Source of the DNA: an uncultured Fibrobacter sp.
GTDB taxonomy: Bacteria > Fibrobacterota > Fibrobacteria > Fibrobacterales > Fibrobacteraceae
DNA length: 57,733 bases
Reading direction: 5' to 3'
Assembly (NCBI GenBank): GCA_946183925.1
Contig: CAMHDS010000009.1
Coordinates: forward strand, 1 to 57,733
Shown here: positions 49,098-57,322 of the stretch, in pieces
How positions within the stretch are numbered: position 1 is the stretch's first letter
Layout: the number at the start of each line of letters is the position of its first letter
The notes under the pieces: model-generated
Seen by the model: only the letters and a program-made list of their open reading frames with translations
What the model was told of the DNA's origin: nothing
Databases searched by the model: none
Position numbers and translations under genes: made by a program

Positions 49098-49799
49098 ATG
49101 CAGTCAAGACTCAAAGAAGCCGTTGTGCTCGCCGTCGCCATTCTTGGGCTGGGCGCTTTCCTCTATTGCGCCATGATCCACGTGAAGGACCGTGACCGCG
49201 TGGTGTTTGTGCGGGGGCTTGCTGAGCGTGAAGTTCCAGCCGATTACGTAATTTGGCCAATCGTGTTCAAGGAAGCGGGTAACGACCTTTCGGCTCTGTA
49301 CGAGACGGTGCAGGCCAAGACTTTAGCCTTGGAAAAGTTCCTCCAGGATAACGGAATCGCCCAAGAAGAAATTACCAAGGCGTCCCCGGACATTACGGAC
49401 GCCCAGAGCGAACTCTACACCAGCGAACAGCGCCCCTTCCGCTATGTGGTGACCATGTCGCTTACGGTGGCCTCCAAGAATGTGGACAAGGTTCGCGAAC
49501 TCATGGGCAAGCAGGGCGAGCTCTTGAAGCAGGGAATCGCCTTTAGCGAAGGGGATTACCGCTACCGCAAGGTTTACAGCTTTAACGGCCTCAACGCCAT
49601 CAAGCCCGAGATGATTGAAGAGGCCAACAAGGACGCCCGTGCTGCTGCCGAAAAATTCGCCAAGGATTCCAGGAGCAAGCTGGGTAAAATCAAGACGGCA
49701 ACCCAGGGGCTGTTCTCTATTGAGGACCGTGACGAAAATACGCCCTTTGTCAAGAAGGTTCGTGTGGTCACCAACGTGCAGTATTTCTTGGAAGACTAG
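49098..49799 (+). CDS. SIMPL (DUF541) domain protein
   Basis: A 233-residue protein with one N-terminal helix (residues about 6-25) and a SIMPL domain: VVFVRGLAEREVPADYVIWPIVFKEAGNDLSALYETVQAKTLALEKFLQDNGIAQEEITKASPDITD is the conserved opening (G.A.xxVxAD...), and ARAAAEKFAKDSRSKLGKI the later helix. I start at ATG 49098 due to GGGAGG upstream. Family members (e.g. E. coli YggE) are periplasmic or membrane-anchored and linked to oxidative stress, but the biochemical role is unknown. The Nudix gene follows by 22 bases. Confidence 0.8.
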   Translation: MQSRLKEAVVLAVAILGLGAFLYCAMIHVKDRDRVVFVRGLAEREVPADYVIWPIVFKEAGNDLSALYETVQAKTLALEKFLQDNGIAQEEITKASPDITDAQSELYTSEQRPFRYVVTMSLTVASKNVDKVRELMGKQGELLKQGIAFSEGDYRYRKVYSFNGLNAIKPEMIEEANKDARAAAEKFAKDSRSKLGKIKTATQGLFSIEDRDENTPFVKKVRVVTNVQYFLED

Positions 49800-49821
49800 T
49801 CGCTAACGGCGTGATTGAAAA

Positions 49822-50382
49822 ATGAAGTTCAAGAGTATCGAAAAAATCCATTCCGGAAAGTTCATTACCCGTTATGACCTCCATTACGAAACGGCAAGCG
49901 GCAAGCCGGTTACCTACGAGATGATCAGCCGTGAACCGAACGTCAAGAGTATCGAAGACCTGCGGCGCCACAAAAATAACGCTGTGGTCCTGATAATGCA
50001 CGACGAGTCCGGCGAAAAACTGCTGCTGTGCAAGGAATTTCGCATGGCGGTAGGGGAGCTGGTGGTGAATTTCCCTGCGGGACTCATAGACGAAGGCGAG
50101 ACGGTAGAACAGGCGGCCAAGCGGGAACTGCGAGAAGAAACGGGGCTGACCCTTTTGTGCATAGACGAAACCTGGAAAGAAAGCTATTCCGCCATTGGGT
50201 TTGCCAACGAGTTGAACGTGGTTGTGGTTGGTGTAGCCGCTGGTGAAATCAGGCCCAGCGATTCCGAGCGTGAAGAAATCGATGCCGCCTGGTACAGCAA
50301 AGAAGAAGTGCGCCAATTGCTAGAGACGGAACGTTTTGCGGCCAGGACCCAGGCCTATTGTATTCTCTGGAGCAGAAGCTAG
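49822..50382 (+). CDS. Nudix hydrolase (ADP-sugar pyrophosphatase-like)
   Basis: A 186-residue enzyme with a complete Nudix box at residues 87-109: G-x5-E-x7-REL-x-EE-x-GL (GLIDEGETVEQAAKRELREE onward). The upstream residues LLLCKEFRMAVGELVVNFPAG match ADP-ribose/ADP-sugar pyrophosphatases of the NudF type, which hydrolyse nucleoside-diphosphate sugars. It is cytoplasmic. It follows the SIMPL gene by 22 bases on the same strand and may share its transcript. The exact substrate cannot be decided from sequence alone. Confidence 0.85.
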   Translation: MKFKSIEKIHSGKFITRYDLHYETASGKPVTYEMISREPNVKSIEDLRRHKNNAVVLIMHDESGEKLLLCKEFRMAVGELVVNFPAGLIDEGETVEQAAKRELREETGLTLLCIDETWKESYSAIGFANELNVVVVGVAAGEIRPSDSEREEIDAAWYSKEEVRQLLETERFAARTQAYCILWSRS

Positions 50383-50412
50383 TTTTTTTACTCAAATATG
50401 TATATTTACACC

Positions 50413-51561
50413 ATGATTATTTTTCCCTTTAAAAAATCCATCGTATTCACTCTGGCTTTTGCCTTTTCCGTAGCATCTTTTGTCGGTTGCGGCGACGATA
50501 GCTCCAGCAGCGGTTCGGACCAGTCCAATGCAGGTCCCCTTGCCGAATGCACTGCTCCCGCCTTCCTCAAGAAGGGCGATAAGGTAGCGCTGCTTTCACC
50601 CTCCTATTCCACTCCCGATTCAAACATCCAGAATACGGCGGCCGTATTGAAGGAATGGGGCTTTGAACCCGTTATCGGTAAGAACGTGGGCAAACTGGAT
50701 GCGGGCAAGTATGCGGGTACTGCCCAGGAACGGGCCGATGACTTTATCGCTGCCCTCAAGGATACCAGCATCAAGGCCATCTTAAGCAATCGTGGCGGTT
50801 ACGGCACCATTCAGTTGGTGAACCTTATCGACCTGAAGTTGGTATCGGATAATCCCAAGTGGCTCATCGGGTTCAGCGACATTACCACCCTGCATGCCAT
50901 GGAAACCAAGGCAGGCGTCATGAGCATCCACGGCACCATGAGCTCGTTTATCGGAATGACCCGCGGCAAGGACGACAACAGCACCCTCTTGCGGGACCTG
51001 CTCAAGGGCAACGTGCCCACCTATAAGGTTCCCAAGCACAAGTTCAACCAAAAGGGAAAAGCTGAAGGGATTCTCGTAGGCGGCAACATGGCCACATTCG
51101 TTCCGCTGGTAGGTGCCAGCGACATCGACGTGTTCTCTGGCGACGGCATCATTTTGTTCATGGAAGAAGTAGGCGAATCCCTGCACAACATTGACCGCAT
51201 GTTCAACGCACTGGAACTTCACGGCGTCATGGAAAACGTGAAGGGCGTTATCCTCGGAGAATTCATGGATTCCGGGACGGACCTGAATTACGAAACTACC
51301 GAGGAAATGCTTTCCAAGTACCTGAAGAAGTATAACATCCCGGTCTTGTGCGGGTTCCCTGCAGGACACGACGACGTGAATGTTCCCATTGTCATGGGAG
51401 CGAAGGTCAAAATGGACGTTACCGACAATGGGGCCACCCTGGCCTTTGACATGGACGGAGAAAAGAAGGACGTGGATACGGGCAAGTTGACCAATAAGCC
51501 AACCCTTTCGAAGGCACTCCTCAAGGCCCTTGCCGGTAAAATTTTTGCTATAGAGGAATAA
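50413..51561 (+). CDS. S66-family LD-carboxypeptidase-like lipoprotein
   Basis: A 382-residue protein with a lipoprotein signal (FSVASFVGCGDD, C26) followed by a Ser/Gly linker and a peptidase S66 domain. The catalytic triad is visible: S155 in IGFSDITTL, E251 in LFMEEVGE, H319 in GFPAGHDD. S66 enzymes cut the L,D bond of the muropeptide tetrapeptide (cytoplasmic LdcA) or process microcin C7 (MccF). A lipid-anchored periplasmic form is less usual. TATATT at 50401-50406 ends 6 bases before ATG 50413 with no Shine-Dalgarno, suggesting a leaderless start. ATG 50398 is an alternative. Confidence 0.85.
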   Translation: MIIFPFKKSIVFTLAFAFSVASFVGCGDDSSSSGSDQSNAGPLAECTAPAFLKKGDKVALLSPSYSTPDSNIQNTAAVLKEWGFEPVIGKNVGKLDAGKYAGTAQERADDFIAALKDTSIKAILSNRGGYGTIQLVNLIDLKLVSDNPKWLIGFSDITTLHAMETKAGVMSIHGTMSSFIGMTRGKDDNSTLLRDLLKGNVPTYKVPKHKFNQKGKAEGILVGGNMATFVPLVGASDIDVFSGDGIILFMEEVGESLHNIDRMFNALELHGVMENVKGVILGEFMDSGTDLNYETTEEMLSKYLKKYNIPVLCGFPAGHDDVNVPIVMGAKVKMDVTDNGATLAFDMDGEKKDVDTGKLTNKPTLSKALLKALAGKIFAIEE

Positions 51562-51563
51562 GA

Positions 51564-52442
51564 ATGATTTCCGTGAATTTCAAGAAAACATCCAATGTCC
51601 ATGCAGGCGTCTTTGGGTGTGTGGCAATCTCGTTCCCACTGCTCCTTGCCGCCTGCGGCGACGACTCCAGCAGCAATTCCGGCGACGATGTAAGGCTAAT
51701 AGAGTCTATCGAGGATGCTGGTGAATGTACCGATGCAAACGCAAATGAAATGGTCAAGATCAAAGCGACCAATGTGGATGGAGACACTGTTTTCCTGTTC
51801 TTCATTTGCGAAGATAAAGAGTGGGTTTCTGACATTGGTGGCTTGAGTAGAAAAGTTCTTAAGCCGTCGGCTGTTATTAGGGACTCCATCAAGGATGAAC
51901 GTGATGGTAGAACCTATAGAACTTCCAAAGTGGGCGAACAAACATGGATTGTGGAAAACTTGAAATACGAAATGGAAGGCTCACTTTGCTACGAAAACAA
52001 AAAAGATAATTGCAAAAAGTATGGGCGCCTTTATTCCATGGATGCTGCCAAAAAGGCTTGCCCTTCGGGGTGGCATCCCGCTACGAATGGTGAATGGAAA
52101 ACAATGCTCGAAACATTGGGTAATGTATTCCTTCACTCTTCTTCTACGGGAGATGTGAATACATTTCAAGCTTCGTATAAGGACGATTCAATGAAGGATC
52201 AATATGGGTTCAATATCGTTGCTTCCGGGTATGGTTTGGATCCTGAGTATGCCGCTCAAAGTAACCAAGCCCAATTTGGCAATTTCCCGAGAGGAATTTA
52301 CATTTGGGCTCCAACGGACAGCGAATTAAAGAATGATGTGGCAAAGTGGCATCAGGTAAGGATTGACACGAAAAAGAATCTCGCACAGGTGTTTGTAGCT
52401 GGGAAGGAAATGTTCCTTTCGGTCGTTTGTGCAAAGGACTAA
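51564..52442 (+). CDS. Small FISUMP-domain lipoprotein
   Basis: A 292-residue lipoprotein (lipobox LLAACGDD). A diverged two-Cys module lies at about residues 45-85 (GECTDANANEMVKI ... FFICEDKEWVSD). The FISUMP domain is DERDGRTYRTSKVGEQTWIVENLKYE with CPSGWHPATNGEW, ending in LSVVCAKD. It begins 2 bases after the S66 gene stop, preceded by GAGGAATAAG, so it is likely cotranscribed. Compared with the large FISUMP proteins it is a minimal form: lipobox, one module, one FISUMP domain. Confidence 0.8.
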   Translation: MISVNFKKTSNVHAGVFGCVAISFPLLLAACGDDSSSNSGDDVRLIESIEDAGECTDANANEMVKIKATNVDGDTVFLFFICEDKEWVSDIGGLSRKVLKPSAVIRDSIKDERDGRTYRTSKVGEQTWIVENLKYEMEGSLCYENKKDNCKKYGRLYSMDAAKKACPSGWHPATNGEWKTMLETLGNVFLHSSSTGDVNTFQASYKDDSMKDQYGFNIVASGYGLDPEYAAQSNQAQFGNFPRGIYIWAPTDSELKNDVAKWHQVRIDTKKNLAQVFVAGKEMFLSVVCAKD

Positions 52443-52476
52443 CCAAAACCCAGAAAAAGTTTAAAAGAGGTAACCT

Positions 52477-53337
52477 ATGAATTTCAAGAAATGTACCTTC
52501 ACTAATAGTGGCGTCATTGCGAGCACCCTTGGGTGCGTGGCAATCTCTCTCTCTCTGTTCCTTGTCGCCTGCGGCGACGACTCCAGCAGCAATTCCAACG
52601 GAACCGAAATAGAGACCGTGGAGTCCATGAAAGACTTGGGCGAATGCAATGAGGAAAACGAGGGCCAGATGTTTAGGGTGCCCCGTGATACCATCTACGA
52701 CACATACGCTTGTGAAGATGGTAAATGGATTCCCGACTGGGGTGGCGACGACGATGATGACATCTGCCCGGTTGTCATAGATTCCGTTGTTGATGCCCGC
52801 GACGGCAAAACTTATAAGACTGTAAAAATTTGTTCACAGACTTGGATGGCGGAAAATCTGAATTACGATTACAATGAAGGAACTGCAAAATCCTACTGCT
52901 ATGACAATGACCCTGACAATTGCACTAAATACGGGAGACTGTACTTGTGGAGTGCCGCCATGGATAGCGCAGGCATATTTGGAAAAAAAGGGAAAAAATG
53001 CGGTTATGGCACTGAATGCAATCCCTCTGGCACCATACGCGGAGTATGCCCCGAAGGTTGGCATTTGCCCAGTAAAGACGAATGGAAAAAATTAAATGCT
53101 GTACCTGGTCCAGTGGTAGATTCATGGGTGGGTGATTTAGAATCATACGGTTTTTCTACACTCGCTGCAGGCAAATACTACGAGGGCGAGTTTAGCAGTA
53201 AGGGCTCCGATGCCTTCTTCTGGAGTTCATCCGAGAACTATAGTTTCTCCTACTACTATCGCTTGAGTGGGGATAATACATATCTCTCCAGCGACGACAA
53301 GGGCAACGCGTTCTCTGTCCGCTGCGTGAAAAATTAG
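52477..53337 (+). CDS. Small FISUMP-domain lipoprotein, paralogue
   Basis: A 286-residue lipoprotein (lipobox LVACGDD). One module (KDLGECNEENEGQMFRV ... TYACEDGKWIPDW), an acidic linker, then FISUMP DARDGKTYKTVKICSQTWMAENLNYD, CPEGWHLPSKDEW, and the full ending FSVRCVKN. It is a paralogue of the preceding gene. Its leader (AAAAAGTTTAAAAGAGGT) is almost repeated in front of the decayed copy at 53371, and the N-terminal codons (ATGxATTTCAAGAAAT) also match, so the pair arose by duplication. AGAGGT serves as ribosome-binding site. Confidence 0.8.
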   Translation: MNFKKCTFTNSGVIASTLGCVAISLSLFLVACGDDSSSNSNGTEIETVESMKDLGECNEENEGQMFRVPRDTIYDTYACEDGKWIPDWGGDDDDDICPVVIDSVVDARDGKTYKTVKICSQTWMAENLNYDYNEGTAKSYCYDNDPDNCTKYGRLYLWSAAMDSAGIFGKKGKKCGYGTECNPSGTIRGVCPEGWHLPSKDEWKKLNAVPGPVVDSWVGDLESYGFSTLAAGKYYEGEFSSKGSDAFFWSSSENYSFSYYYRLSGDNTYLSSDDKGNAFSVRCVKN

Positions 53338-53370
53338 TCGAAGTTCGGAAAAAGTTTAAAAGAGGTGTTT

Positions 53371-53540
53371 ATGGATTTCAAGAAATATGCCATTGCCAAT
53401 AAAAGCGTCATTGCGTTGGCAATCTCCCTTCTTTTCCTTGCCGCCTGTGGCGACGACAATACCAAGTCCGTAAGAGAAAAGGTTACCCATGGGTTAATTC
53501 TTTCAATGATGGCAAGTATGTCCGCTGCATAAAGAAGTAA
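53371..53540 (+). pseudogene. Remnant of a FISUMP lipoprotein gene
   Basis: An intact signal peptide and lipobox (MDFKKYAIANKSVIALAI ... LFLAACGDD) is joined to sequence that ends in a short open frame of 53 codons (stop at 53530-53532). In another frame the last codons read FNDGKYVRCIKK followed by TAA at 53538-53540, the usual FISUMP C-terminus. The middle is missing and the frame is shifted, so this is an internally deleted copy. The leader is nearly the same as that of the gene at 52477. The 53-residue lipoprotein could still be made and exported. Confidence 0.75.
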
Positions 53541-53576
53541 ACTTTTAATTCAACAATCAATCTCAAGGAGATCATT

Positions 53577-54080
53577 GTGAATAAAAAAATCATTGCCATG
53601 GGCCTTTTCTGCCTCGGCTTCGCTGCAACTTTCAACGCTTGCGGTGACGACGATTCTTCCAGCGGTGGCAAAACCGAAATGGTTTCTTGCTATATATACA
53701 ATGTAGAAGATGCCGAAAATAACGAAATCCAGGAATCTTGCACGCAGGCTGAAAAAGGAACTGCTTACGGAGATTCTATAAAGGCTATGTGCGATTTGAC
53801 AAAGCAGTTTATTGTCGAGTCTGATGGCGACAAGGTGGAATTGGGTACGGGCTGCAAAGAAGAAAAGGCTCTCTACACCTGCGGAGAATCTACAGGTAGC
53901 GGCGATCTCGAAAAATATTACTACATCCTCGACGAAGACCAAAAAGCTGCTATCAAGGGTCTTAAGAAAGGTGAAGAATGCCCGGCTCTGATTGAATTGG
54001 ACAACGAAGAAATTCCCGACCTCGACGATGAAGATGACGGTGATGACGGTGTGGATACGGACGACGGTGATGGTGTCTAA
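53577..54080 (+). CDS. Hypothetical lipoprotein with acidic tail
   Basis: A 167-residue protein from GTG 53577, with AAGGAG 6 bases upstream. The signal ends in FNACGDDDSSSGG, an evident lipobox. The mature part has five cysteines (VSCYIYN, ESCTQAE, AMCDLTK, GTGCKEEKALYTC) and no recognised domain; GGxxxEMVSCY and ALYTCG are loosely like the two-Cys modules. The end is a run of Asp/Glu/Gly (DDEDDGDDGVDTDDGDGV), which could bind calcium. It closes the lipoprotein cluster and is followed by a terminator. Confidence 0.65.
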   Translation: MNKKIIAMGLFCLGFAATFNACGDDDSSSGGKTEMVSCYIYNVEDAENNEIQESCTQAEKGTAYGDSIKAMCDLTKQFIVESDGDKVELGTGCKEEKALYTCGESTGSGDLEKYYYILDEDQKAAIKGLKKGEECPALIELDNEEIPDLDDEDDGDDGVDTDDGDGV

Positions 54081-54101
54081 GGAATAGTCTTGATTCGAGA
54101 C

Positions 54102-54137
54102 AAATCCCGTCGGCTAATACGCCGTCGGGATTTTTTT
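54102..54137 (+). terminator. Rho-independent terminator of the lipoprotein cluster
   Basis: AAATCCCG (54102-54109) pairs with CGGGATTT (54126-54133), with an inner CGGC/GCCG stem past one mismatch and loop TAATAC. The run TTTTTTT follows at 54131-54137. Confidence 0.85.
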
Positions 54138-54186
54138 GTAAAAAACGAGGAATGCGACATGCGTAAAACGGGTTTTCCGCAACCAT

Positions 54187-54214
54187 GGTGACACTTTCGA
54201 GGCCTTTGGGTGTT
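54187..54214 (+). promoter_or_regulatory. Candidate ECF-sigma promoter of the DUF3450-TtpC-ExbBD operon
   Basis: GGTGACACTTT (54187-54197), 12 bases, GTGTT (54210-54214), identical in both blocks and spacing to 30546-30573 upstream of the ECF sigma gene. It ends 41 bases before ATG 54256, a normal position for a promoter. A TTAAATATG stretch just downstream might be an alternative -10. Confidence 0.4.
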
Positions 54215-54255
54215 TTAAATATGTAATTTTGGTGTGCCACTTATTGCGTAACGTT

Positions 54256-55092
54256 ATGAAAAGACTGAGATGTTTGCCTTTTGCCCTTTTGGTAGTGCTG
54301 CTTTCGGGGCTGTCGTACGCCGACTATGACTCCGAGATTCGGGACCTGAAGTTGGAAAAGGAAAAGCTGAATTCCGAAATACAGAAGCTGACCCGGCAGA
54401 TTGCCTCTACGGATTCCCTGCTCAGGGCGGATGATGTACGCTACAAGAAGTTGCAGGCCCGCTACAGCGAAGATTCGGAGCGCCGCCGCGCCGAAATCGA
54501 CAGCCTGAACGTGAAAATCCGGGGCGTGGCTGCCCAGCTGCAAGAAGAACGGCAGAAACAGGCCCACGCCAAGAACCGAAACGACAACGTGGCCGCCAAG
54601 CGCAAGGCCTTGCGTTCGACCATGCTTTCTATATGCAAGCAGCTGGAACGGCAGGTGGCCATGACGGTGCCTTGGGAACGGGATGCCAGGCTGGAACGGG
54701 TCCGCTCTCTCGCTCGGGATATCGAAAGCGGGAGCGCCGCCGAAGAAGAAAGTTTTTCCCGTATCAAGGCGGTTATCCAGCAAGAAATCAAGTTCGGCGA
54801 CGAGGTGGCCATTGTGAACGCGCCCCTTACCCGCAAGAACGGCGAACTGATCAACGCCCAGATTCTGCGGATTGGCAACCAGTGGATGGTCTATAGCGAC
54901 GAAAACGGCACCGTTTACGGAAACCTGGTGCGCCGCGCAAGCAAGGGCAAAATTACCTACGAGTGGAACGAAAACCTGGAGCTGTGGGAACGTGAAATTA
55001 TCCGCTACGCGATAGACGTGAAACTGGCCAAGAAACCGCCTCAGATTATCGCCATGCCTGTCACCCTTTCTGTGGTAGGAGGCGAGAGATGA
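54256..55092 (+). CDS. DUF3450-like periplasmic protein
   Basis: A 278-residue secreted protein (signal LPFALLVVLLSGLSYA). Residues 22-130 are a coiled coil (EIRDLKLEKEKLNSEIQKLTRQIASTDSLL onward). The rest includes SICKQLERQVAMTVPWERDARLERVRSLARDIESG and GELINAQILRIGNQWMVYSDENGTVYGNLVR. Proteins of this type occur next to TtpC/ExbB2/ExbD2 in TonB2-like systems of Vibrio and relatives. The following gene overlaps its stop (ATGA). Start at ATG 54256 since upstream codons are not signal-like. Probably a periplasmic element of an energised outer-membrane transport system. Confidence 0.7.
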   Translation: MKRLRCLPFALLVVLLSGLSYADYDSEIRDLKLEKEKLNSEIQKLTRQIASTDSLLRADDVRYKKLQARYSEDSERRRAEIDSLNVKIRGVAAQLQEERQKQAHAKNRNDNVAAKRKALRSTMLSICKQLERQVAMTVPWERDARLERVRSLARDIESGSAAEEESFSRIKAVIQQEIKFGDEVAIVNAPLTRKNGELINAQILRIGNQWMVYSDENGTVYGNLVRRASKGKITYEWNENLELWEREIIRYAIDVKLAKKPPQIIAMPVTLSVVGGER

Positions 55093-56657
55093 ATTCGGAA
55101 TTCGGAATTTGGAATTCGGAATGGCTGTCAAGAACAATGATGGCTCTATTCCTGTTGTTTATTATGCCAAACCTCTCTTGGGGTGCAAAAAAGAAGGACG
55201 CCGAAGAGCAGGCCCGCATCCAGGATTCCCTGAAGCAGGTGGAAATCCAGAACCTTCAGCGCGAAATCGAAAGCCTTGTCCGTATCCGCTTGCAAAAAGC
55301 CGACTCTCTTGAAAAACTGGAAGCGGCCCACTGGAGCAAGCGTTATGCCGAATCTCAGCTGACCGAGGAACATCAGGTGGAGACCCGCGAACTGGACGGT
55401 CGCTATACAAAGCTCTCTACGGATCTGGGCCGCGTAAGCGAAGAAGTCCAGGCCAGCAAGGATGTTACCGCCGAAGCCGAAGAAACGGCAAAGGCCGAAG
55501 AAGACGCCTTCGAGGCTTTTAACACCCAGGTGCGCCTTTCCATAGACAAGTCCCTGGACGAGATTACGGGAGATTACCCCGTGGGCATGGGGGAGAGGCT
55601 TCTTTCCCTGAACAAGGCCCAGCGGGAAATGGCAAAGAAAAAACCGAACACCTTGCCTGCCCTGAGATATTATCTGAACGATCTGCTCGTCCGTCAAGAG
55701 ATGACCTACACCCAGTCTTTCGGTCCTGAAAAATCCCAGGTAGGGAGCCGCGCCGATGTGGAAGTTTACCGCATGCGCCTCGGGACGGTGTTCCTGGGCG
55801 AGGCGGCCACGGACAACGGTGAAATTCAGGCGCTCCTGCGGACAGGCGCCTTGCAGGGCAAGCGCTACGAATGGAATGCCTCGCTCCCCGCTGATATGGC
55901 GGAATCGATTCGTGCAGCCATCAACAACGCCTATTCGGGACTTTCCAAATCGAGCACTGTCCAGGTGGATGTCCCGATGGACTTGCTTCAGAACAAGGCC
56001 ATCAAGAATTCTATCAGCAACAAGGGCGACGAATCGCTCAAGACGCAGTTTGCGGAATGGTTCAAGAAGGGCGGCATCGTGATGTACCCGCTCTTTTTGG
56101 TGGCGTTCTTTGCCTTGCTCCTGGCAGCGGAGCGCTTTGTTGTGCTCATGTATCGTGGGCATTTGGGCAAGCGTTTCATGGCGCGCCTGAACATGCTCGT
56201 TCAGAACACCCGTTACGAGGAGGCCGCCAATCTGTGCCTGCAGCGCGGCACGAGTCTTGCCATGGTTCTTTTTGCGGTGCTCAACAAGGCAAACGACACC
56301 CGTGAAAATGCGGAACGTTCCTTGCAAGAGGCCATGCTTCGGGAACAACCCAAACTGGAACGCCGCATGGGACTCTTGGCCGCCATGGGCACCATCGCTC
56401 CGCTTCTTGGACTTTTGGGAACGGTGACGGGTATTATCACCTTGTTCACCGTCATTACCGAGGTGGGCACCAACGACGCCCGCGTGCTTGCCGGCGGTAT
56501 TTCCGAAGCCCTGGTCACTACGGAAACTGGCCTTGTCATCGCCATTCCCGTGATGATCATTCACGGACTTCTGAGTGAAAAAATCGAGAAGGTCACCAGC
56601 GAACTTTACATGCAGAGCATGGCCCTACTGAACAGGATTTTCGACAAGAAGGAATAA
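55089..56657 (+). CDS. TtpC-like MotA/TolQ/ExbB proton channel protein with periplasmic coiled coil
   Basis: A 522-residue protein. AGGAGG at 55078-55083 supports ATG 55089, though the first 16 residues (MNSEFGIWNSEW..) come from a GAATTCGGAATT repeat and a second start at 55137 (MMALFLLF) would also give a signal peptide. Residues 40-150 are coiled coil; a DUF3450-like beta region follows. From about residue 325, GGIVMYPLFLVAFFALLLAAERFVVLMYRG begins the ExbB/TolQ domain, with LLGLLGTVTGIITLF and GGISEALVTTETGLVIAIPV. This matches TtpC of TonB2 systems, in the order DUF3450-TtpC-ExbB-ExbD. Confidence 0.8.
   Translation: MNSEFGIWNSEWLSRTMMALFLLFIMPNLSWGAKKKDAEEQARIQDSLKQVEIQNLQREIESLVRIRLQKADSLEKLEAAHWSKRYAESQLTEEHQVETRELDGRYTKLSTDLGRVSEEVQASKDVTAEAEETAKAEEDAFEAFNTQVRLSIDKSLDEITGDYPVGMGERLLSLNKAQREMAKKKPNTLPALRYYLNDLLVRQEMTYTQSFGPEKSQVGSRADVEVYRMRLGTVFLGEAATDNGEIQALLRTGALQGKRYEWNASLPADMAESIRAAINNAYSGLSKSSTVQVDVPMDLLQNKAIKNSISNKGDESLKTQFAEWFKKGGIVMYPLFLVAFFALLLAAERFVVLMYRGHLGKRFMARLNMLVQNTRYEEAANLCLQRGTSLAMVLFAVLNKANDTRENAERSLQEAMLREQPKLERRMGLLAAMGTIAPLLGLLGTVTGIITLFTVITEVGTNDARVLAGGISEALVTTETGLVIAIPVMIIHGLLSEKIEKVTSELYMQSMALLNRIFDKKE
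55091..55122. repeat. GAATTCGGAATT tandem repeat right after the ttpC-like start
   Basis: Units GAATTCGGAATTCGGAA, TTTGGAATTCGGAAT in tandem, beginning one base after ATG 55089. They encode NSEFGIWNSE, an odd polar extension in front of the signal peptide. It looks like insertion of a simple repeat directly behind the ribosome-binding site. Confidence 0.6.
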
Positions 56658-56676
56658 GGGAGATGCCTGCGGGCAT
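56656..56676 (+). promoter_or_regulatory. Shine-Dalgarno plus REP-like hairpin before exbB
   Basis: AAGGGAG (56656-56662) is followed by ATGCC (56663-56667), loop TGCG, GGCAT (56672-56676), then seven bases and ATG 56684. This is a shortened version of the znuC and znuB leader hairpins. With the hairpin folded, the spacing to ATG 56684 is about 7 bases. Confidence 0.5.
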
Positions 56677-56683
56677 GAAAAAA

Positions 56684-57322
56684 ATGAGCAATTCCTTCTA
56701 CGTATTCGTTGAATCCCTGAAAAGCACGTACCAGGCCGGAGGCGTGGTAATGCTCCCCATTCTGCTGGTGGGAACTGTCGGATTCTACTACCTGTTCTCC
56801 AGCTGGTTCCGCATCGGCTCTGACTTTTTCAGGCAGGATATCCAGAAGGTCATCAAGAACCTGCGACACGACCTGAATGAAGGCGGTGTGGAAAAGGCCA
56901 TGTCCCGGCTGAAAAAACGACGTGGAATTTTGGCCAGCGAACTCCGTTACGCCATTGAACATGCGCAAAGGAATCCCGAAGGATTCCGCGACATTATGCA
57001 GGTACGCATGCTGGGAACTATGCGTCACATGGAAAAGGGAAGCCACATCGTGTCGGTAATGGCGGCGGCGGCCCCGTTGCTTGGGCTCCTGGGAACGGTG
57101 ACGGGCATGGTTTCCACCTTCGAGGTGATCACCTTGTACGGGAACCAGAATCCGGTCCTTATGGCCGATGGCATCTCGGAAGCCCTTATTTCTACCCAGA
57201 GTGGGCTCTTGGTGGCGTTCCCTTTGACCTTGCTGAAACAGCGCCTGGATGAGCGTGTGGAAATTTTGACCCAGGACTTGAAACTCGGGGCCACGATTAT
57301 TGACAATTATTTTGTAGGATGA
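56684..57322 (+). CDS. exbB: ExbB/TolQ proton channel protein
   Basis: A 212-residue inner-membrane protein, forming with ExbD the proton-driven motor for TonB. SLKSTYQAGGVVMLPILLVGTVGFYYLFSSWFRIG is the first helix region, and AAAAPLLGLLGTVTGMVSTFEVITLYGNQNPVLMADGISEALISTQSGLLVAFPLTLLKQ is the conserved two-helix core. In-frame ATG codons occur at 56663, 56675 and 56684; I prefer 56684 because of the hairpin-spaced Shine-Dalgarno and because MPAGMKK would derive from a REP-like repeat. It is coupled to ExbD by a 4-base overlap. No tonB gene is in view, since the window ends. Confidence 0.85.
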   Translation: MSNSFYVFVESLKSTYQAGGVVMLPILLVGTVGFYYLFSSWFRIGSDFFRQDIQKVIKNLRHDLNEGGVEKAMSRLKKRRGILASELRYAIEHAQRNPEGFRDIMQVRMLGTMRHMEKGSHIVSVMAAAAPLLGLLGTVTGMVSTFEVITLYGNQNPVLMADGISEALISTQSGLLVAFPLTLLKQRLDERVEILTQDLKLGATIIDNYFVG

